Translations under genes and position numbers: made by a program
In this document: piece after piece, positions 27,564 to 36,555 of the stretch
How positions within the stretch are numbered: the stretch's first letter is position 1
Layout of the letters: each line of letters opens with the position of its first letter
Assembly: GCF_048269545.1 (NCBI RefSeq)
Contig: NZ_JBLXIJ010000001.1
Coordinates: 310,001 to 374,000 of the forward strand
DNA from: Halpernia sp048269545
Lineage (GTDB): Bacteria; Bacteroidota; Bacteroidia; Flavobacteriales; Weeksellaceae
Direction of reading: 5' to 3'
Length of the DNA stretch: 64,000 bases
Notes under the pieces: generated by a model
What the model saw: only the letters and a program-made list of their open reading frames with translations
What the model was told of the DNA's origin: nothing
Databases searched by the model: none

Positions 27564-27941
27564 TTATCGCCGCGCCATTTCCATTTTATAACCCATCAAA
27601 CTGGCGATATTTTCGGCTTTTGTTTTCGCGGCTTCTGCATTTTCTCCTTCAAAATTTTCTTCTAAAGTTTTAGTCCAAAGTTTTACCCATTGATCAAAAT
27701 GGCGTTTTTCCATTGGTTCAATTTGATTGATAGGGAAATGCGCCATCATTGGATTTCCCTTGTAGGACGCTTTTCCGAAAAGTAAAGTTTCCCAAAAACT
27801 GTACATTTTCGGTAAATGTAAATCCCAATTTACTTTCGCTACATCATTAAAGAAAAATCCGATGGTTTCATCAGTTCTTACTTTTTCATAAAACTTATTA
27901 ACCAAAAATTCTACATCTTCGCGAGTTTCCAACTTTTTCAT
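27564..27941 (-). CDS. Group III truncated haemoglobin
   Basis: A 125-residue truncated globin. The N-terminal helix contains LVNKFYEKVRTDETIGFFFND, the E-helix region is HLPKMYSFWETLLF and the proximal histidine lies in KRHFDQWVKLW at about residue 78. The Trp after the histidine is typical of group III (TrHb3). These proteins bind haem and diatomic gases; a role in nitric oxide or low-oxygen handling is suggested for some but not established. It stands alone, convergent with the AlkD-like gene and divergent from the potassium channel gene. Confidence 0.9.
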   Translation of the reverse strand: MKKLETREDVEFLVNKFYEKVRTDETIGFFFNDVAKVNWDLHLPKMYSFWETLLFGKASYKGNPMMAHFPINQIEPMEKRHFDQWVKLWTKTLEENFEGENAEAAKTKAENIASLMGYKMEMARR

Positions 27942-28136
27942 AGCGTAAATTTACGGAAATTTTAAAGATGGTTTTTATGATTTAGCGCAGTTTCTCGCAA
28001 AGCCGCAAATAAAATTCACGCAAAGTACGCAAAGATTAAGTTTAAAGATTTTAAAAATGATTCTGGAGAATCTGTGCGCCAAAAAAGTGCGCTAAGAATT
28101 TTGTGTTATTATTTCTTTCACATATATTTTTTAAAT

Positions 28137-28144
28137 TAATTTTG
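28137..28144 (+). promoter_or_regulatory. -7 element four bases before the Kir channel start
   Basis: TAATTTTG matches TAnnTTTG and leaves four bases to the ATG at 28149, so the message could be leaderless. No TTG at the usual spacing. Confidence 0.4.
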
Positions 28145-28148
28145 TAGA

Positions 28149-29099
28149 ATGTCAAAATTCACTAAAAGATTTTCCCGGTTAAAATCAGAAGATGATACAG
28201 GATTTAGTTCAACTGCTTCGGGTAGATTTTTGAATTCTAATGGCGTTCCAAATGTAAAACGTTCTGGTTTAAATCCGCTTGAAAAATACAGTTGGTATCA
28301 CACAATGCTCGGTTTAAAAAGTTGGGAATTTATTTTATTTTTGATTTTAGGATATATTGCAATCAATATTATGTTTGCAATAATTTATTATTTAATCGGC
28401 ATTGAACATCTTACAGGAATTGATAAAAGCAGTTGGAAAAATGAATTTACAGATATTTTCTTTTTCAGTTCTCAAACTTTTACCACAGTTGGTTATGGAA
28501 GAATTGCGCCCGTTGGATTTCTCGCGAGTTTAGTTTCTACATTTGAAGCATTTTTAGGATTACTTTCTTTTGCAATTGCGACAGGATTATTTTATGGCCG
28601 ATTTTCCAGACCGCGTGCGTTTCTAAAATTTAGTAAAAACGCTCTAATTTCTCCATATAAAGAAGGTTCTGCTTTAATGTTAAGAATGGCGCCGTATAAA
28701 AATAATTTACTCACCGATGCAGAAGTTATTTTAACAGTTGCAATTAGCAATCGAGAAAATCCAGAAGCTGCAACCAGTTTTTTTAATATTCCTGCAGAAC
28801 TTCCAAAAATAAATTCTTTGGCTCTAAACTGGACGGTTGTTCATAAGATTGATGAGAAATCTCCCTTTTTTGAAAACATTCAAGATTTATTAGCAACAAC
28901 GGATATTGAAGTTTTTGTACAAGTTCGCGCATTTGATGAAGGTTTTGCGAATACGGTTGTGCAGAGAACTTCTTATACAAATGATGAAATAGTTTGTGGC
29001 GCAAAATTTTTACCGATGTTTCATTCCTCAGAAAACCGTCGGACAACGGTTTTAGATTTGGATAAAATTAATGATTTTGAAAAAGTAAATTTACCATAA
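28149..29099 (+). CDS. Inward-rectifier type potassium channel (KirBac family)
   Basis: A 316-residue protein with two membrane helices (about 60-83 and 124-147) around a pore loop with the selectivity filter TVGYG at 113-117. The large C-terminal immunoglobulin-like IRK domain is recognisable from LMLRMAPYKNNLLTDAEV onward, and the N-terminal slide-helix region precedes TM1. It is an inner-membrane K+ channel whose gating ligand cannot be read. The TAA overlaps the ATG of the following YkgJ-type gene by one base. Confidence 0.93.
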   Translation: MSKFTKRFSRLKSEDDTGFSSTASGRFLNSNGVPNVKRSGLNPLEKYSWYHTMLGLKSWEFILFLILGYIAINIMFAIIYYLIGIEHLTGIDKSSWKNEFTDIFFFSSQTFTTVGYGRIAPVGFLASLVSTFEAFLGLLSFAIATGLFYGRFSRPRAFLKFSKNALISPYKEGSALMLRMAPYKNNLLTDAEVILTVAISNRENPEAATSFFNIPAELPKINSLALNWTVVHKIDEKSPFFENIQDLLATTDIEVFVQVRAFDEGFANTVVQRTSYTNDEIVCGAKFLPMFHSSENRRTTVLDLDKINDFEKVNLP

Positions 29100-29584
29100 T
29101 GGATTTACAATTTTACAAATCGGAAGCGCAGAAAAAAGCCAAAGAACAAAAAAAGTTTTTAGATTCTTTAAAAAAGAAAGCACCGAAAAATTTAGATTAT
29201 ATCGTTCAGGAAACGCACGAAGAGGTTTTTAAAGAAATTAATTGCTTAGATTGTGCAAACTGTTGCAAAACAACCGGTCCGCTTTTTACAGAAAAAGATA
29301 TTGAAAGAATTTCTAAACATCTCAAAATGAAACCGAAAAATTTTGAGTCAAAATTTCTTCAAACTGACGAAGATCAAGATAAAGTTTTGCAAAATTTGCC
29401 TTGTTGGTTTTTAGGAGAAGATAATAAATGTTCCATCTATGAAGTTCGTCCAAAAGCGTGCAGAGAATATCCACACACCGATAGAAAAAAAGTTTTTCAG
29501 ATTAATAATTTGATGCTAAAAAATACCGCAATTTGTCCGGCTGCTTTTGTTTGGGTGGAGAAAATGCGGGAAAAGATTGGATAA
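29099..29584 (+). CDS. YkgJ family cysteine cluster protein
   Basis: A 161-residue protein with the YkgJ/CxxCxxCC pattern CLDCANCCKTTGP (Cys49, 52, 55, 56), a further Cys in LPCWFL and two in CSIYEVRPKACREYPH, which together would bind zinc or an iron-sulfur cluster. Function of the family is not established. It overlaps the channel gene by one base, so they are cotranscribed, but no functional link is known. Confidence 0.85.
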   Translation: MDLQFYKSEAQKKAKEQKKFLDSLKKKAPKNLDYIVQETHEEVFKEINCLDCANCCKTTGPLFTEKDIERISKHLKMKPKNFESKFLQTDEDQDKVLQNLPCWFLGEDNKCSIYEVRPKACREYPHTDRKKVFQINNLMLKNTAICPAAFVWVEKMREKIG

Positions 29585-29616
29585 TATATTTTAAATTAAC
29601 TTAAAAAGTTTACAAA

Positions 29617-30198
29617 ATGAAAGAGTTATTTATTAAAAGATTTAAATACTACAAAGACTTAGGCGACAAAACTTTCGTTCAACTTTCTGAAGAACAATTC
29701 TTTTGGCAATACAATGAAGAAAGCAATTCTATTGCAATTATTGTAAAACATATCGCAGGAAATATGCTTTCCAGATGGACTAATTTCCTTACAGAAGACG
29801 GTGAAAAATCCTGGCGAAACCGAGACGCAGAATTTGTAAATGATTTTAAAACCAAACAAGAAATTCTTGATTATTGGGAAAAAGGATGGAAATGTTTATT
29901 CGATGCTTTAAACCAAATAAATAATGAAAATATTAATAATACTATTTTCATAAGAGGTGAAAAACATAGTATTATAGATGCGGTTTTACGCCAATTAGCG
30001 CATTATCCGTATCACGTTGGACAATTGATTTACATAGCAAAAATGCTAAAAAATGAAGATTGGAAAACGCTTTCCGTTGCTAAAAACCAATCTGAAAATT
30101 TTAATAAAGAAATGTTTTCTAAAAATGAAAATATAGAAAATTCTTCTCCCGTTTGTTTTGCGAATACTAAAGAAGTTCGGGACGATTATAAGTTGTAG
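29617..30198 (+). CDS. DUF1572 family protein (DinB-like fold)
   Basis: A 193-residue protein with the DUF1572/DinB-like four-helix pattern: NSIAIIVKHIAGNMLSRWTNFL near residues 36-57, where the first metal-binding His is expected, and a later LAHYPYHVGQLIYIAKML with HxxxH near 126-143. These are likely metal-dependent thiol-S-transferase-like proteins of unknown substrate. It starts 33 bases after the YkgJ-type gene and convergently faces the DUF6090 gene. Confidence 0.8.
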   Translation: MKELFIKRFKYYKDLGDKTFVQLSEEQFFWQYNEESNSIAIIVKHIAGNMLSRWTNFLTEDGEKSWRNRDAEFVNDFKTKQEILDYWEKGWKCLFDALNQINNENINNTIFIRGEKHSIIDAVLRQLAHYPYHVGQLIYIAKMLKNEDWKTLSVAKNQSENFNKEMFSKNENIENSSPVCFANTKEVRDDYKL

Positions 30199-30224
30199 CA
30201 GAAATTATGCAAATGCTATTTGTT

Positions 30225-30935
30225 TCATTCTTGTTTTTCAATATATCTATTAATCTGCTTTTTTAAATTAAGCGCGTAGGTTTTATCGCCTTGGTAGAGA
30301 AATAAATACTTTTTCCAAGTTGCTAATTGCAAATTGATGATGTTATTTAATTTTTTTTCTTTAATTACTTTTAATATTTTTTTTGTCACCAATTTATTTT
30401 CTGAATCAAAATCCAGAAAAGACAAAACCGTGGGATCAATGTAAGCAAGCGCGGCATTTTTACCATATTGTATTTCTTGCAAAGTGATTTCTCTTCTAAC
30501 ATCATTATAAAATGCCATTTTTTTTCTCAAATCCGCATCTTTTATCAAATCAAGACCGCCATTGTTTTTTAAAATAGTATAAGAATCTCCAAAAAGCATG
30601 GTATTGTCATTCGCAGATACAAATTTTTGAAAATTATTTAAATCTAAATCTTCATAATCATTTGTTGACAGTTTTTGTAAGTAATTTATAATCATCGGAC
30701 AGACTTCTATTCTGGTAGTATATTCCGCAATATCACTATCTAATTCTGTTGAGAGCATCTTAAGTTCAAATATAGTTTTTTCCTTCATTGCTCTTTCTTC
30801 CCGCCAATTATCTATAGAAATAGCAATTAAAATTCCGATTACTACTAAAACTATTTCTCCGGTGGCATATAAAAGGTATTTGCCAAATCTACTTTTTTCC
30901 AGTAAATCGAACCGGGTTTTTCTAAATATTTTCAT
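30225..30935 (-). CDS. DUF6090 family membrane protein
   Basis: A 236-residue protein with the DUF6090 N-terminus KTRFDLLEKSRFGKYLLYA, one membrane helix (about 24-44, GEIVLVVIGILIAISIDNW) and the conserved NWREER right after it. The rest is helical and charged. This family is abundant in flavobacteria and its function is unknown. No partner gene is apparent. Confidence 0.8.
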   Translation of the reverse strand: MKIFRKTRFDLLEKSRFGKYLLYATGEIVLVVIGILIAISIDNWREERAMKEKTIFELKMLSTELDSDIAEYTTRIEVCPMIINYLQKLSTNDYEDLDLNNFQKFVSANDNTMLFGDSYTILKNNGGLDLIKDADLRKKMAFYNDVRREITLQEIQYGKNAALAYIDPTVLSFLDFDSENKLVTKKILKVIKEKKLNNIINLQLATWKKYLFLYQGDKTYALNLKKQINRYIEKQE

Positions 30936-31152
30936 TTGTAATTATTTTAAGCAAAAAATTAAAATTGTTTAACCAATAATAAGCAGAGGTTTTTTAAATA
31001 ACATTGTTACAAATCTATAATTATTTTTAAAAAATTGATACTTATTCTTTAGGAAATAGCGGTATCTAATGTTAAAGAAAATCGGGAAAAACGATATGTT
31101 GTTGCTCCTTATTTTAAAAAATAGAACGTAAATCTTTTATTAAATTCACAAA

Positions 31153-31177
31153 AAAAGCCCGAGAAAATCGGACTTTT
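31153..31177 (-). terminator. Terminator of gdhA
   Basis: On the minus strand the transcript would form AAGUCCGA / UCGGGCUU (one G-U pair) around a five-base loop and end in a run of U (plus-strand A-run 31149-31156). It lies 25 bases past the gdhA stop. Confidence 0.78.
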
Positions 31178-31201
31178 AAAATAATGTTATTTTTTTTATT
31201 T

Positions 31202-32560
31202 TTAAACAACGCCTTGCGCAAGCATAGCTTCTGCAACTTTCACAAAACCTGCAATATTTGCACCTTTCACGTAGTTTACATAACCGTCTTCTTCTTTACC
31301 GTAATTTCTACAAGCGGTATGAATTCCGATCATTATTTCTTTTAAACGCGCATCAACTTCTTCAGAACTCCAGTTTAAACGAATAGAGTTTTGTGTCATT
31401 TCTAAACCGGAAGTTGCAACACCACCTGCGTTTGAGGCTTTTCCCGGAGAAAATAAAACTTTATTGTCTATAAAATAATTGATAGATTCTAAATCACATG
31501 GCATATTTGCAGCTTCTGTAATACATTTCACGCCATTTTTTACCAAAATTTTTGCGTCATGAATGTCTAATTCATTTTGTGTTGCAGCAGGAATTGCCAC
31601 GTCACATTTTACTTCCCAAGGATGTTTTCCAGCATGAAATTCTGCTTCAGGATATTTTTTCAAATAATCTTCTGCGCGGTTATTTCCACTTGCTCTCAAT
31701 TCTAATAAATAATCAATTTTATCACCTTTGATTCCGTCTTTATCATAAATATAACCATCTGGACCAGAAAGTGTAACAACTTTTCCGCCCAATTCATCAA
31801 CTTTTTTTATCACGCCCCAAGCAACGTTTCCAAACCCAGAAACTGCAAAGATTTTATCTTTTATAGTTTCACCAATTGTTTTTAGCATTTGTTCGCAGAA
31901 ATATACCACGCCGTATCCTGTCGCTTCTGGTCGAATTAAAGAACCGCCATAAGCAATTCCTTTTCCTGTAAGAACGCCGGTAAATTCATTTCTAATTTTT
32001 TTATACTGACCGAATAAATAACCAATTTCTCTTGCGCCAACTCCGATATCTCCTGCAGGAACGTCGGTTTGTGGACCGATATGTTTGCAAAGTTCCGTCA
32101 TAAATGCTTGACAAAAACGCATTACTTCCATATCAGATTTTCCTTGCGGATCGAAATCTGCGCCGCCTTTTCCACCGCCCATTGGTAAAGTGGTTAAAGA
32201 GTTTTTAAAAACCTGCTCAAAAGCCAAGAATTTTAAAACGGATAAATTTACAGTTGGATGAAATCTGATTCCACCTTTATATGGACCAATTGCAGAATTC
32301 ATTTGAATTCTAAAACCACGGTTTACTTGTATTTCTCCTTTATCATCAATCCACGGAACACGGAATATAATTGTTCTTTCTGGCTCTGCCATTCTTTCTA
32401 AAAGCTTCATACCACTGTATTCTTTCCTTGTTGCAATGAAAGGAAGTACTGTAATTGCAACTTCTTTTACAGCTTGTAAAAATTCTGGTTCGTTTGGATT
32501 TTTGGCTTCAATTTTAGAAATAAATTCTTCAATTTTTTGTTCTACCGTGTAATGTTCCAT
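31202..32560 (-). CDS. gdhA: NADP-specific glutamate dehydrogenase
   Basis: Hexameric enzyme of 452 residues that forms glutamate from 2-oxoglutarate and ammonia. The catalytic Lys lies in PMGGGKGGADFDP, and the substrate-binding region PYKGGIRFHP precedes it. The Rossmann motif is VSGFGNVAWGV near residues 242-252, and the length matches the small GdhA class. A good promoter (TTTG, 19 bases, TAAATTTG) lies directly upstream and a terminator follows, so it is a single-gene unit. Confidence 0.97.
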   Translation of the reverse strand: MEHYTVEQKIEEFISKIEAKNPNEPEFLQAVKEVAITVLPFIATRKEYSGMKLLERMAEPERTIIFRVPWIDDKGEIQVNRGFRIQMNSAIGPYKGGIRFHPTVNLSVLKFLAFEQVFKNSLTTLPMGGGKGGADFDPQGKSDMEVMRFCQAFMTELCKHIGPQTDVPAGDIGVGAREIGYLFGQYKKIRNEFTGVLTGKGIAYGGSLIRPEATGYGVVYFCEQMLKTIGETIKDKIFAVSGFGNVAWGVIKKVDELGGKVVTLSGPDGYIYDKDGIKGDKIDYLLELRASGNNRAEDYLKKYPEAEFHAGKHPWEVKCDVAIPAATQNELDIHDAKILVKNGVKCITEAANMPCDLESINYFIDNKVLFSPGKASNAGGVATSGLEMTQNSIRLNWSSEEVDARLKEIMIGIHTACRNYGKEEDGYVNYVKGANIAGFVKVAEAMLAQGVV

Positions 32561-32580
32561 ATTTTAAGATATTGTTGTAA

Positions 32581-32611
32581 CAAATTTAATTTTTTTTTCA
32601 AATCTATCAAA
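32581..32611 (-). promoter_or_regulatory. Bacteroidota promoter of gdhA
   Basis: Minus-strand TTTG (32608-32611), 19-base spacer and TAAATTTG (32581-32588) match the TTTG-N19-21-TAnnTTTG consensus. The gdhA start is 21 bases downstream of the -7 element. Confidence 0.75.
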
Positions 32612-32742
32612 ACTTTTTATGGTTTTAGTTAAAATCTATTTTTTTGATGGTATTATTTTATTAATCTCATAAAATACTTAATTAAACTAATAATATTTAA
32701 GAATAAAAGAATTTTGTGTAAAGTATCAATAAAAGACATTAA

Positions 32743-33852
32743 TTAAATTGTAGAAAATTGTTTCCCTGAAAACGTTTTCAAGAGCCCTAAAAGTTCTAAT
32801 TCTAAAATGATATTTGAAATTTTAAATGAAGGTTGTTCCAATTTTTGAGCTAAATCATCTAATGTAATTTTTGGATTTTGTGCAATAACATTGTAAATTA
32901 TTTCTTGCGTTTCTGTCATTAATTTTCTGATTTCTGATTTAGGAAAAAGATCTGCCGTTTTTTCTTTTGGTTCGCTAAAACGAAGATTTTCTAATAGTAA
33001 ATCTATAGTAGAAATTATTTGTGCTTTATTCTGAAAAATCAATTGATTACAACCTTGACTGTATTTATCGGAAATCTTTCCAGGCAAAGCAAAAACATCT
33101 CTGTTGTAATTATTTGCAAAGGTTGCCGTGCTCATAGAACCACCTCCAAAAGCAGATTCTACTACAATTGTTGCGGGAGAAAGTCCTGCAATCAAGCGAT
33201 TTCTTTGGATGAAATTTTCCCGATCTGGTTTTTGAGAAGAATTGAATTCAGTAAATAAACAACCGCCGAGTTCTAGAATTTCGGTTGATAATTTTTTATT
33301 TTTTGTTGGATAAAAAGTGTGGAAACCATGCGCCAAAACGCCTGTTGTATCAATTTTATTTTTAATAGAAAAATGGTGAACTTCTGCATCTGCTCCCAAA
33401 GCAAGTCCGCTAATTGTAATGCAATTTTGCGTTTTTAGTGCTTCAGTTAATTCTTCTATAAATAATTTTCCGTAAGTTGTAATATTGCGAGTTCCAACGA
33501 TGCTAATTTTTCTTTTGTTTTCGTCAAAGATTCCCTTTTTGTAAAGAACTGCGGGCGCGTCTTCACATTCATTTAAAAGTTTGGGAAGTTGATTTTTATG
33601 GCGTAAACAAATTTGGATGTTATTTTTTTCACAAAATTTTAGTTCGTTTTCAGCAAATTTCAGATGTTCAGAATTGCCAATTTCTTTAGAAATTTTAGAG
33701 CCAATTCCTGAAATATCCCGAAGTCCAGATTTTGAAATTTCCCAAACTTCCTTTGCAGAACCTACTGCTTCTACTAACTTCTGAAAATTAATATCACCAA
33801 TTAAATTGGTTCGCCTTAATGCAATGGAATATAAATGCTCTTCTGAAAACAT
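32743..33852 (-). CDS. dprA: DNA-processing protein DprA (Smf)
   Basis: A 369-residue DprA. The Rossmann-like core has VGTRNITTYGKLFIEELTEAL, SGLALGADAEVH and AHGFHTFYPTKNKKLS, all diagnostic. An N-terminal helix-hairpin-helix (DISGIGSKISKEIG) and a C-terminal winged-helix (ITLDDLAQKLEQPSFKISNIIL) flank it. DprA loads RecA on incoming single-stranded DNA during transformation. With comM at 36.6-38.1 kb this suggests competence, which is inference. The rhomboid gene lies upstream on the same strand. Confidence 0.94.
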   Translation of the reverse strand: MFSEEHLYSIALRRTNLIGDINFQKLVEAVGSAKEVWEISKSGLRDISGIGSKISKEIGNSEHLKFAENELKFCEKNNIQICLRHKNQLPKLLNECEDAPAVLYKKGIFDENKRKISIVGTRNITTYGKLFIEELTEALKTQNCITISGLALGADAEVHHFSIKNKIDTTGVLAHGFHTFYPTKNKKLSTEILELGGCLFTEFNSSQKPDRENFIQRNRLIAGLSPATIVVESAFGGGSMSTATFANNYNRDVFALPGKISDKYSQGCNQLIFQNKAQIISTIDLLLENLRFSEPKEKTADLFPKSEIRKLMTETQEIIYNVIAQNPKITLDDLAQKLEQPSFKISNIILELELLGLLKTFSGKQFSTI

Positions 33853-33884
33853 ACATGAAAAGTTACATTCAAAACTACAAAATT

Positions 33885-34685
33885 TTACTCATTTTTTCTG
33901 ATTTCATCTAATCTATCCCAAACATTATCTTTCTTTTTATGAGGAAGTTCATTAAAATCGTCTGGATGTAATTCTTTATAATCTTGCCAAAGTTTATCGT
34001 CTTTCTCAGAATAATAATTCGGAAATTGCCAAATAAAACGTTTCTTTTTATTGTCAATCTTTTTAAACATAAAAGCCATCATACTTCCTATTAAAGCTCC
34101 TGCAAGATGCGTTTGCCAAGAAATTTTACTTGGTTCTTCAAGATGAGAAAATAATTCTTCGGGAAGCATTCCCCAAATTAGACTTCCATAATAAAAAGCA
34201 ACAACCAAAGAAATCGCCAAAAGTTTGGTGTCCCATTTAAAAATTCCGCTAAAAAAAAGAAAAAATGCCATCAGATAAACCAAACCGCTTGCACCGATAA
34301 TGCAAGTGTAAGAGTATTCTCCCGTAAAAATATCAATTGGTGGTAAAAGCCAAACTAATAAACCCGTTAAAACCCAACCAAGAAAGAAAACCATATTTGC
34401 AACTTTTGGGTAAAACTTATAAAGTAGAAACATTAGAACTCCGATTGGAACGCTATTTCCGATGATATGCTCAAAACTTCCGTGTAATAATGGCGCGAAA
34501 AAAATTCCTTTTAATCCTTCTGGAACCAAAGGAATTATGGCACCGCTACAATTTTCAAAAAAACCATGAATTTGTAACATAAAAACAAACCACATTGCGC
34601 TTAACATTAGAAAAGGAAATAATATAGCACGAAATGTAATTGAGTTTCTCAACATAATAAATCTGCGACTCAAATCTAAAGCCAT
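33885..34685 (-). CDS. Rhomboid family intramembrane serine protease
   Basis: A 266-residue membrane protease with about six membrane helices. The catalytic Ser133 lies in the GASG motif and His193 in QTHLAG; the oxyanion pair HxxxN is at His73/Asn77 (FEHIIGNSVP). The last 60 residues are soluble and charged. The substrate is unknown. It starts at 34685; a second ATG ten codons in (34655) is possible. dprA follows 32 bases later on the same strand. Confidence 0.9.
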   Translation of the reverse strand: MALDLSRRFIMLRNSITFRAILFPFLMLSAMWFVFMLQIHGFFENCSGAIIPLVPEGLKGIFFAPLLHGSFEHIIGNSVPIGVLMFLLYKFYPKVANMVFFLGWVLTGLLVWLLPPIDIFTGEYSYTCIIGASGLVYLMAFFLFFSGIFKWDTKLLAISLVVAFYYGSLIWGMLPEELFSHLEEPSKISWQTHLAGALIGSMMAFMFKKIDNKKKRFIWQFPNYYSEKDDKLWQDYKELHPDDFNELPHKKKDNVWDRLDEIRKNE

Positions 34686-34766
34686 TTTTAGAAGTTAGTA
34701 AATTTGGCAAAAATTATTTAAAAAAAGTTTTTTTTCCGCCAAAATGATACTTTTCTTGAGAGTGAA

Positions 34767-34799
34767 TTTGGTCAAATTATTTAATATTCAATACTTTTG
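34767..34799 (+). promoter_or_regulatory. Bacteroidota promoter of the DUF3078 gene
   Basis: TTTG (34767-34770), a 21-base spacer and TACTTTTG (34792-34799), with the ATG 22 bases further on. Confidence 0.72.
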
Positions 34800-34821
34800 C
34801 AGTCAATACTAAAGAATTTAG

Positions 34822-35928
34822 ATGAGATTGATATTTTTATTTTTGATGTTTATAGGTTTTGTAAAATCACAGCAAACCTCTTATTTAAAGTCAATTGATT
34901 CTTTAAATCAACTGCAATGGAAAAAAAATTCAGCTCATTTGGACAGTCTTTCTGAAGTTAAACTATCCCGAGTTTATCTTGCGCCAGTTAATACGATTGC
35001 AATTAAAAAGCAGTTTTTAATTCCGCAAGCGCCGCAAGAAATTCCATTAACTCCGTTTAATCTTCTTAGAACAAAAGATCCAAAAACTTGGTTTTATTAT
35101 GGACAAAATACTTTGATTTTTAACCAATCTTCTTTTTCTAATTGGAATTCAGGAGGGAATAATAATATAGGTGTGATTGGAAAAATTAGTTATCAAATTA
35201 ATTACAAAAAAGACCGACACTTTTTGGATTATAGTATTAAAATGGGTTATGGTTTGGTAGCCACTGCGGGGCAATCTACCCGAAAAACAGAGGATTATAT
35301 GAATTTGAGTATGAATTACGGTTATGAATTAGCCAATAATTATTATCTCTCCACGGGTTTTCAATTTCTGTCTCAATTTATGCCGGGTTATAATTATAGC
35401 GCAACTCCAAATCCAACGAAAGCGGATAGAACTTCTACTTTTTTAGCGCCCGCTTATATTAATGTTGGTCTCGGTGTTTCATATAATCCAGAAGAAAATT
35501 TTCAGATTATTTTTCGCCCGATAAATGGGAAATTTACAGTTGTTGCAGATCCTCAATTACAAAAAGCTGGAAATTTTGGATTGGAAAGAGATGGTCAAAA
35601 TTTACGTAGTGAATTGGGGGCGATGCTCAGTTTTCAGTATCGTTTAAAAATATATAAAGACGTAAGTTTTACCAATAATCTTAATTTTTTCACCAATTAC
35701 CTTTTTCATCCGGAGCGTGTAGATGTAGGTTACAGCGGAGTTCTGAATTTGAAATTTAATAAATTTATTAGCACTCTAGTTACTTTGGATTTACTTTATG
35801 ATCACGATCAAATTCAGAAATTACAGATGAAACAAACTTTAGGAGTCGGGATTTCTTATAATTTTGGTTTTGTGGATGATGATAAAAATTTGAAAAAGAA
35901 AATTATTAAACCTTTTATTAGTCAATAA
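34822..35928 (+). CDS. DUF3078 outer-membrane protein
   Basis: A 368-residue secreted protein with a signal peptide ending near VKSQQ (residue 17). The main body from about residue 90 contains QSSFSNWNSGGNNNIGVIGKI, the DUF3078 signature, followed by alternating aromatic/polar strands that suggest an outer-membrane beta-barrel. Function is unknown and no operon partner is visible. Its own promoter lies directly upstream. Confidence 0.82.
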   Translation: MRLIFLFLMFIGFVKSQQTSYLKSIDSLNQLQWKKNSAHLDSLSEVKLSRVYLAPVNTIAIKKQFLIPQAPQEIPLTPFNLLRTKDPKTWFYYGQNTLIFNQSSFSNWNSGGNNNIGVIGKISYQINYKKDRHFLDYSIKMGYGLVATAGQSTRKTEDYMNLSMNYGYELANNYYLSTGFQFLSQFMPGYNYSATPNPTKADRTSTFLAPAYINVGLGVSYNPEENFQIIFRPINGKFTVVADPQLQKAGNFGLERDGQNLRSELGAMLSFQYRLKIYKDVSFTNNLNFFTNYLFHPERVDVGYSGVLNLKFNKFISTLVTLDLLYDHDQIQKLQMKQTLGVGISYNFGFVDDDKNLKKKIIKPFISQ

Positions 35929-35938
35929 TTTATTGAAA

Positions 35939-36547
35939 TTATTTCTTAATACTTCTAAAAGTTAAATTTATTCTTGGCGTTTTTACCAATTTTGTGGGAG
36001 GTAATCTATGAAGCCAATTTTTTTGAGTTTCACCTTTCATTACTAATAAACTTCCGGGTTCTAAATTAAAATCAATGCGTTCTTTTGTAGTTTTATGTTT
36101 AAAAGAAAATTTTCGTTTTGCACCAAAACTTAAGGAAGCAATTGCACCATTTTCTTTAAGATCTCTTTCTCCATCGCTGTGATAAGCCATTCCTTCTTCA
36201 CCAGAATGATAAAGATTTAGCAAGCAAGAATTGTAAGTTTCGTTTGTTTTTTCTTCTACTAAATTTTTTAGAAAAAGCAAATCTTCAGTAAATTTCAGAG
36301 CTTTTTTCGTTCTTTTAGAATAAGTATAGTTAAAATTTTCATCGGCGTACCAAGCGACTTTCCTTTTAGTGTAAATTAATTTCCCAAAAATGATAGCTTC
36401 ATCGTTTTTCCATTCTATTTCATTTAATAATTTTAAATAAAAATGATTAGATTCTTCTTCTGAGAATATTGTTCCAAAATAGTTCACCATTCCGTCATAT
36501 GGTAAATAATTTTTTTCAGTTGAAAAATCTTCTTGAAATAATTCCAT
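35939..36547 (-). CDS. alkB: AlkB-like 2-oxoglutarate/Fe(II) dioxygenase
   Basis: Oxidative dealkylation enzyme for 1-methyladenine and 3-methylcytosine in nucleic acid; 202 residues from the ATG at 36547. That start leaves an eight-base gap to comM; a start at 36568 would overlap it. Iron ligands His123 and Asp125 lie in AYHSDGE and His180 in NWLHRL. 2-oxoglutarate binding arginines are Arg192 and Arg198 in PRINLTFRS. Together with the AlkD-like gene at 26.8 kb it indicates alkylation-damage repair. It is cotranscribed with comM. Confidence 0.92.
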   Translation of the reverse strand: MELFQEDFSTEKNYLPYDGMVNYFGTIFSEEESNHFYLKLLNEIEWKNDEAIIFGKLIYTKRKVAWYADENFNYTYSKRTKKALKFTEDLLFLKNLVEEKTNETYNSCLLNLYHSGEEGMAYHSDGERDLKENGAIASLSFGAKRKFSFKHKTTKERIDFNLEPGSLLVMKGETQKNWLHRLPPTKLVKTPRINLTFRSIKK

Positions 36548-36555
36548 TTTAACCT

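Noticed and set aside
34740..34820. A riboswitch ahead of DUF3078
   Set aside because: The region is short and explained by a promoter; no conserved aptamer-type core is visible.
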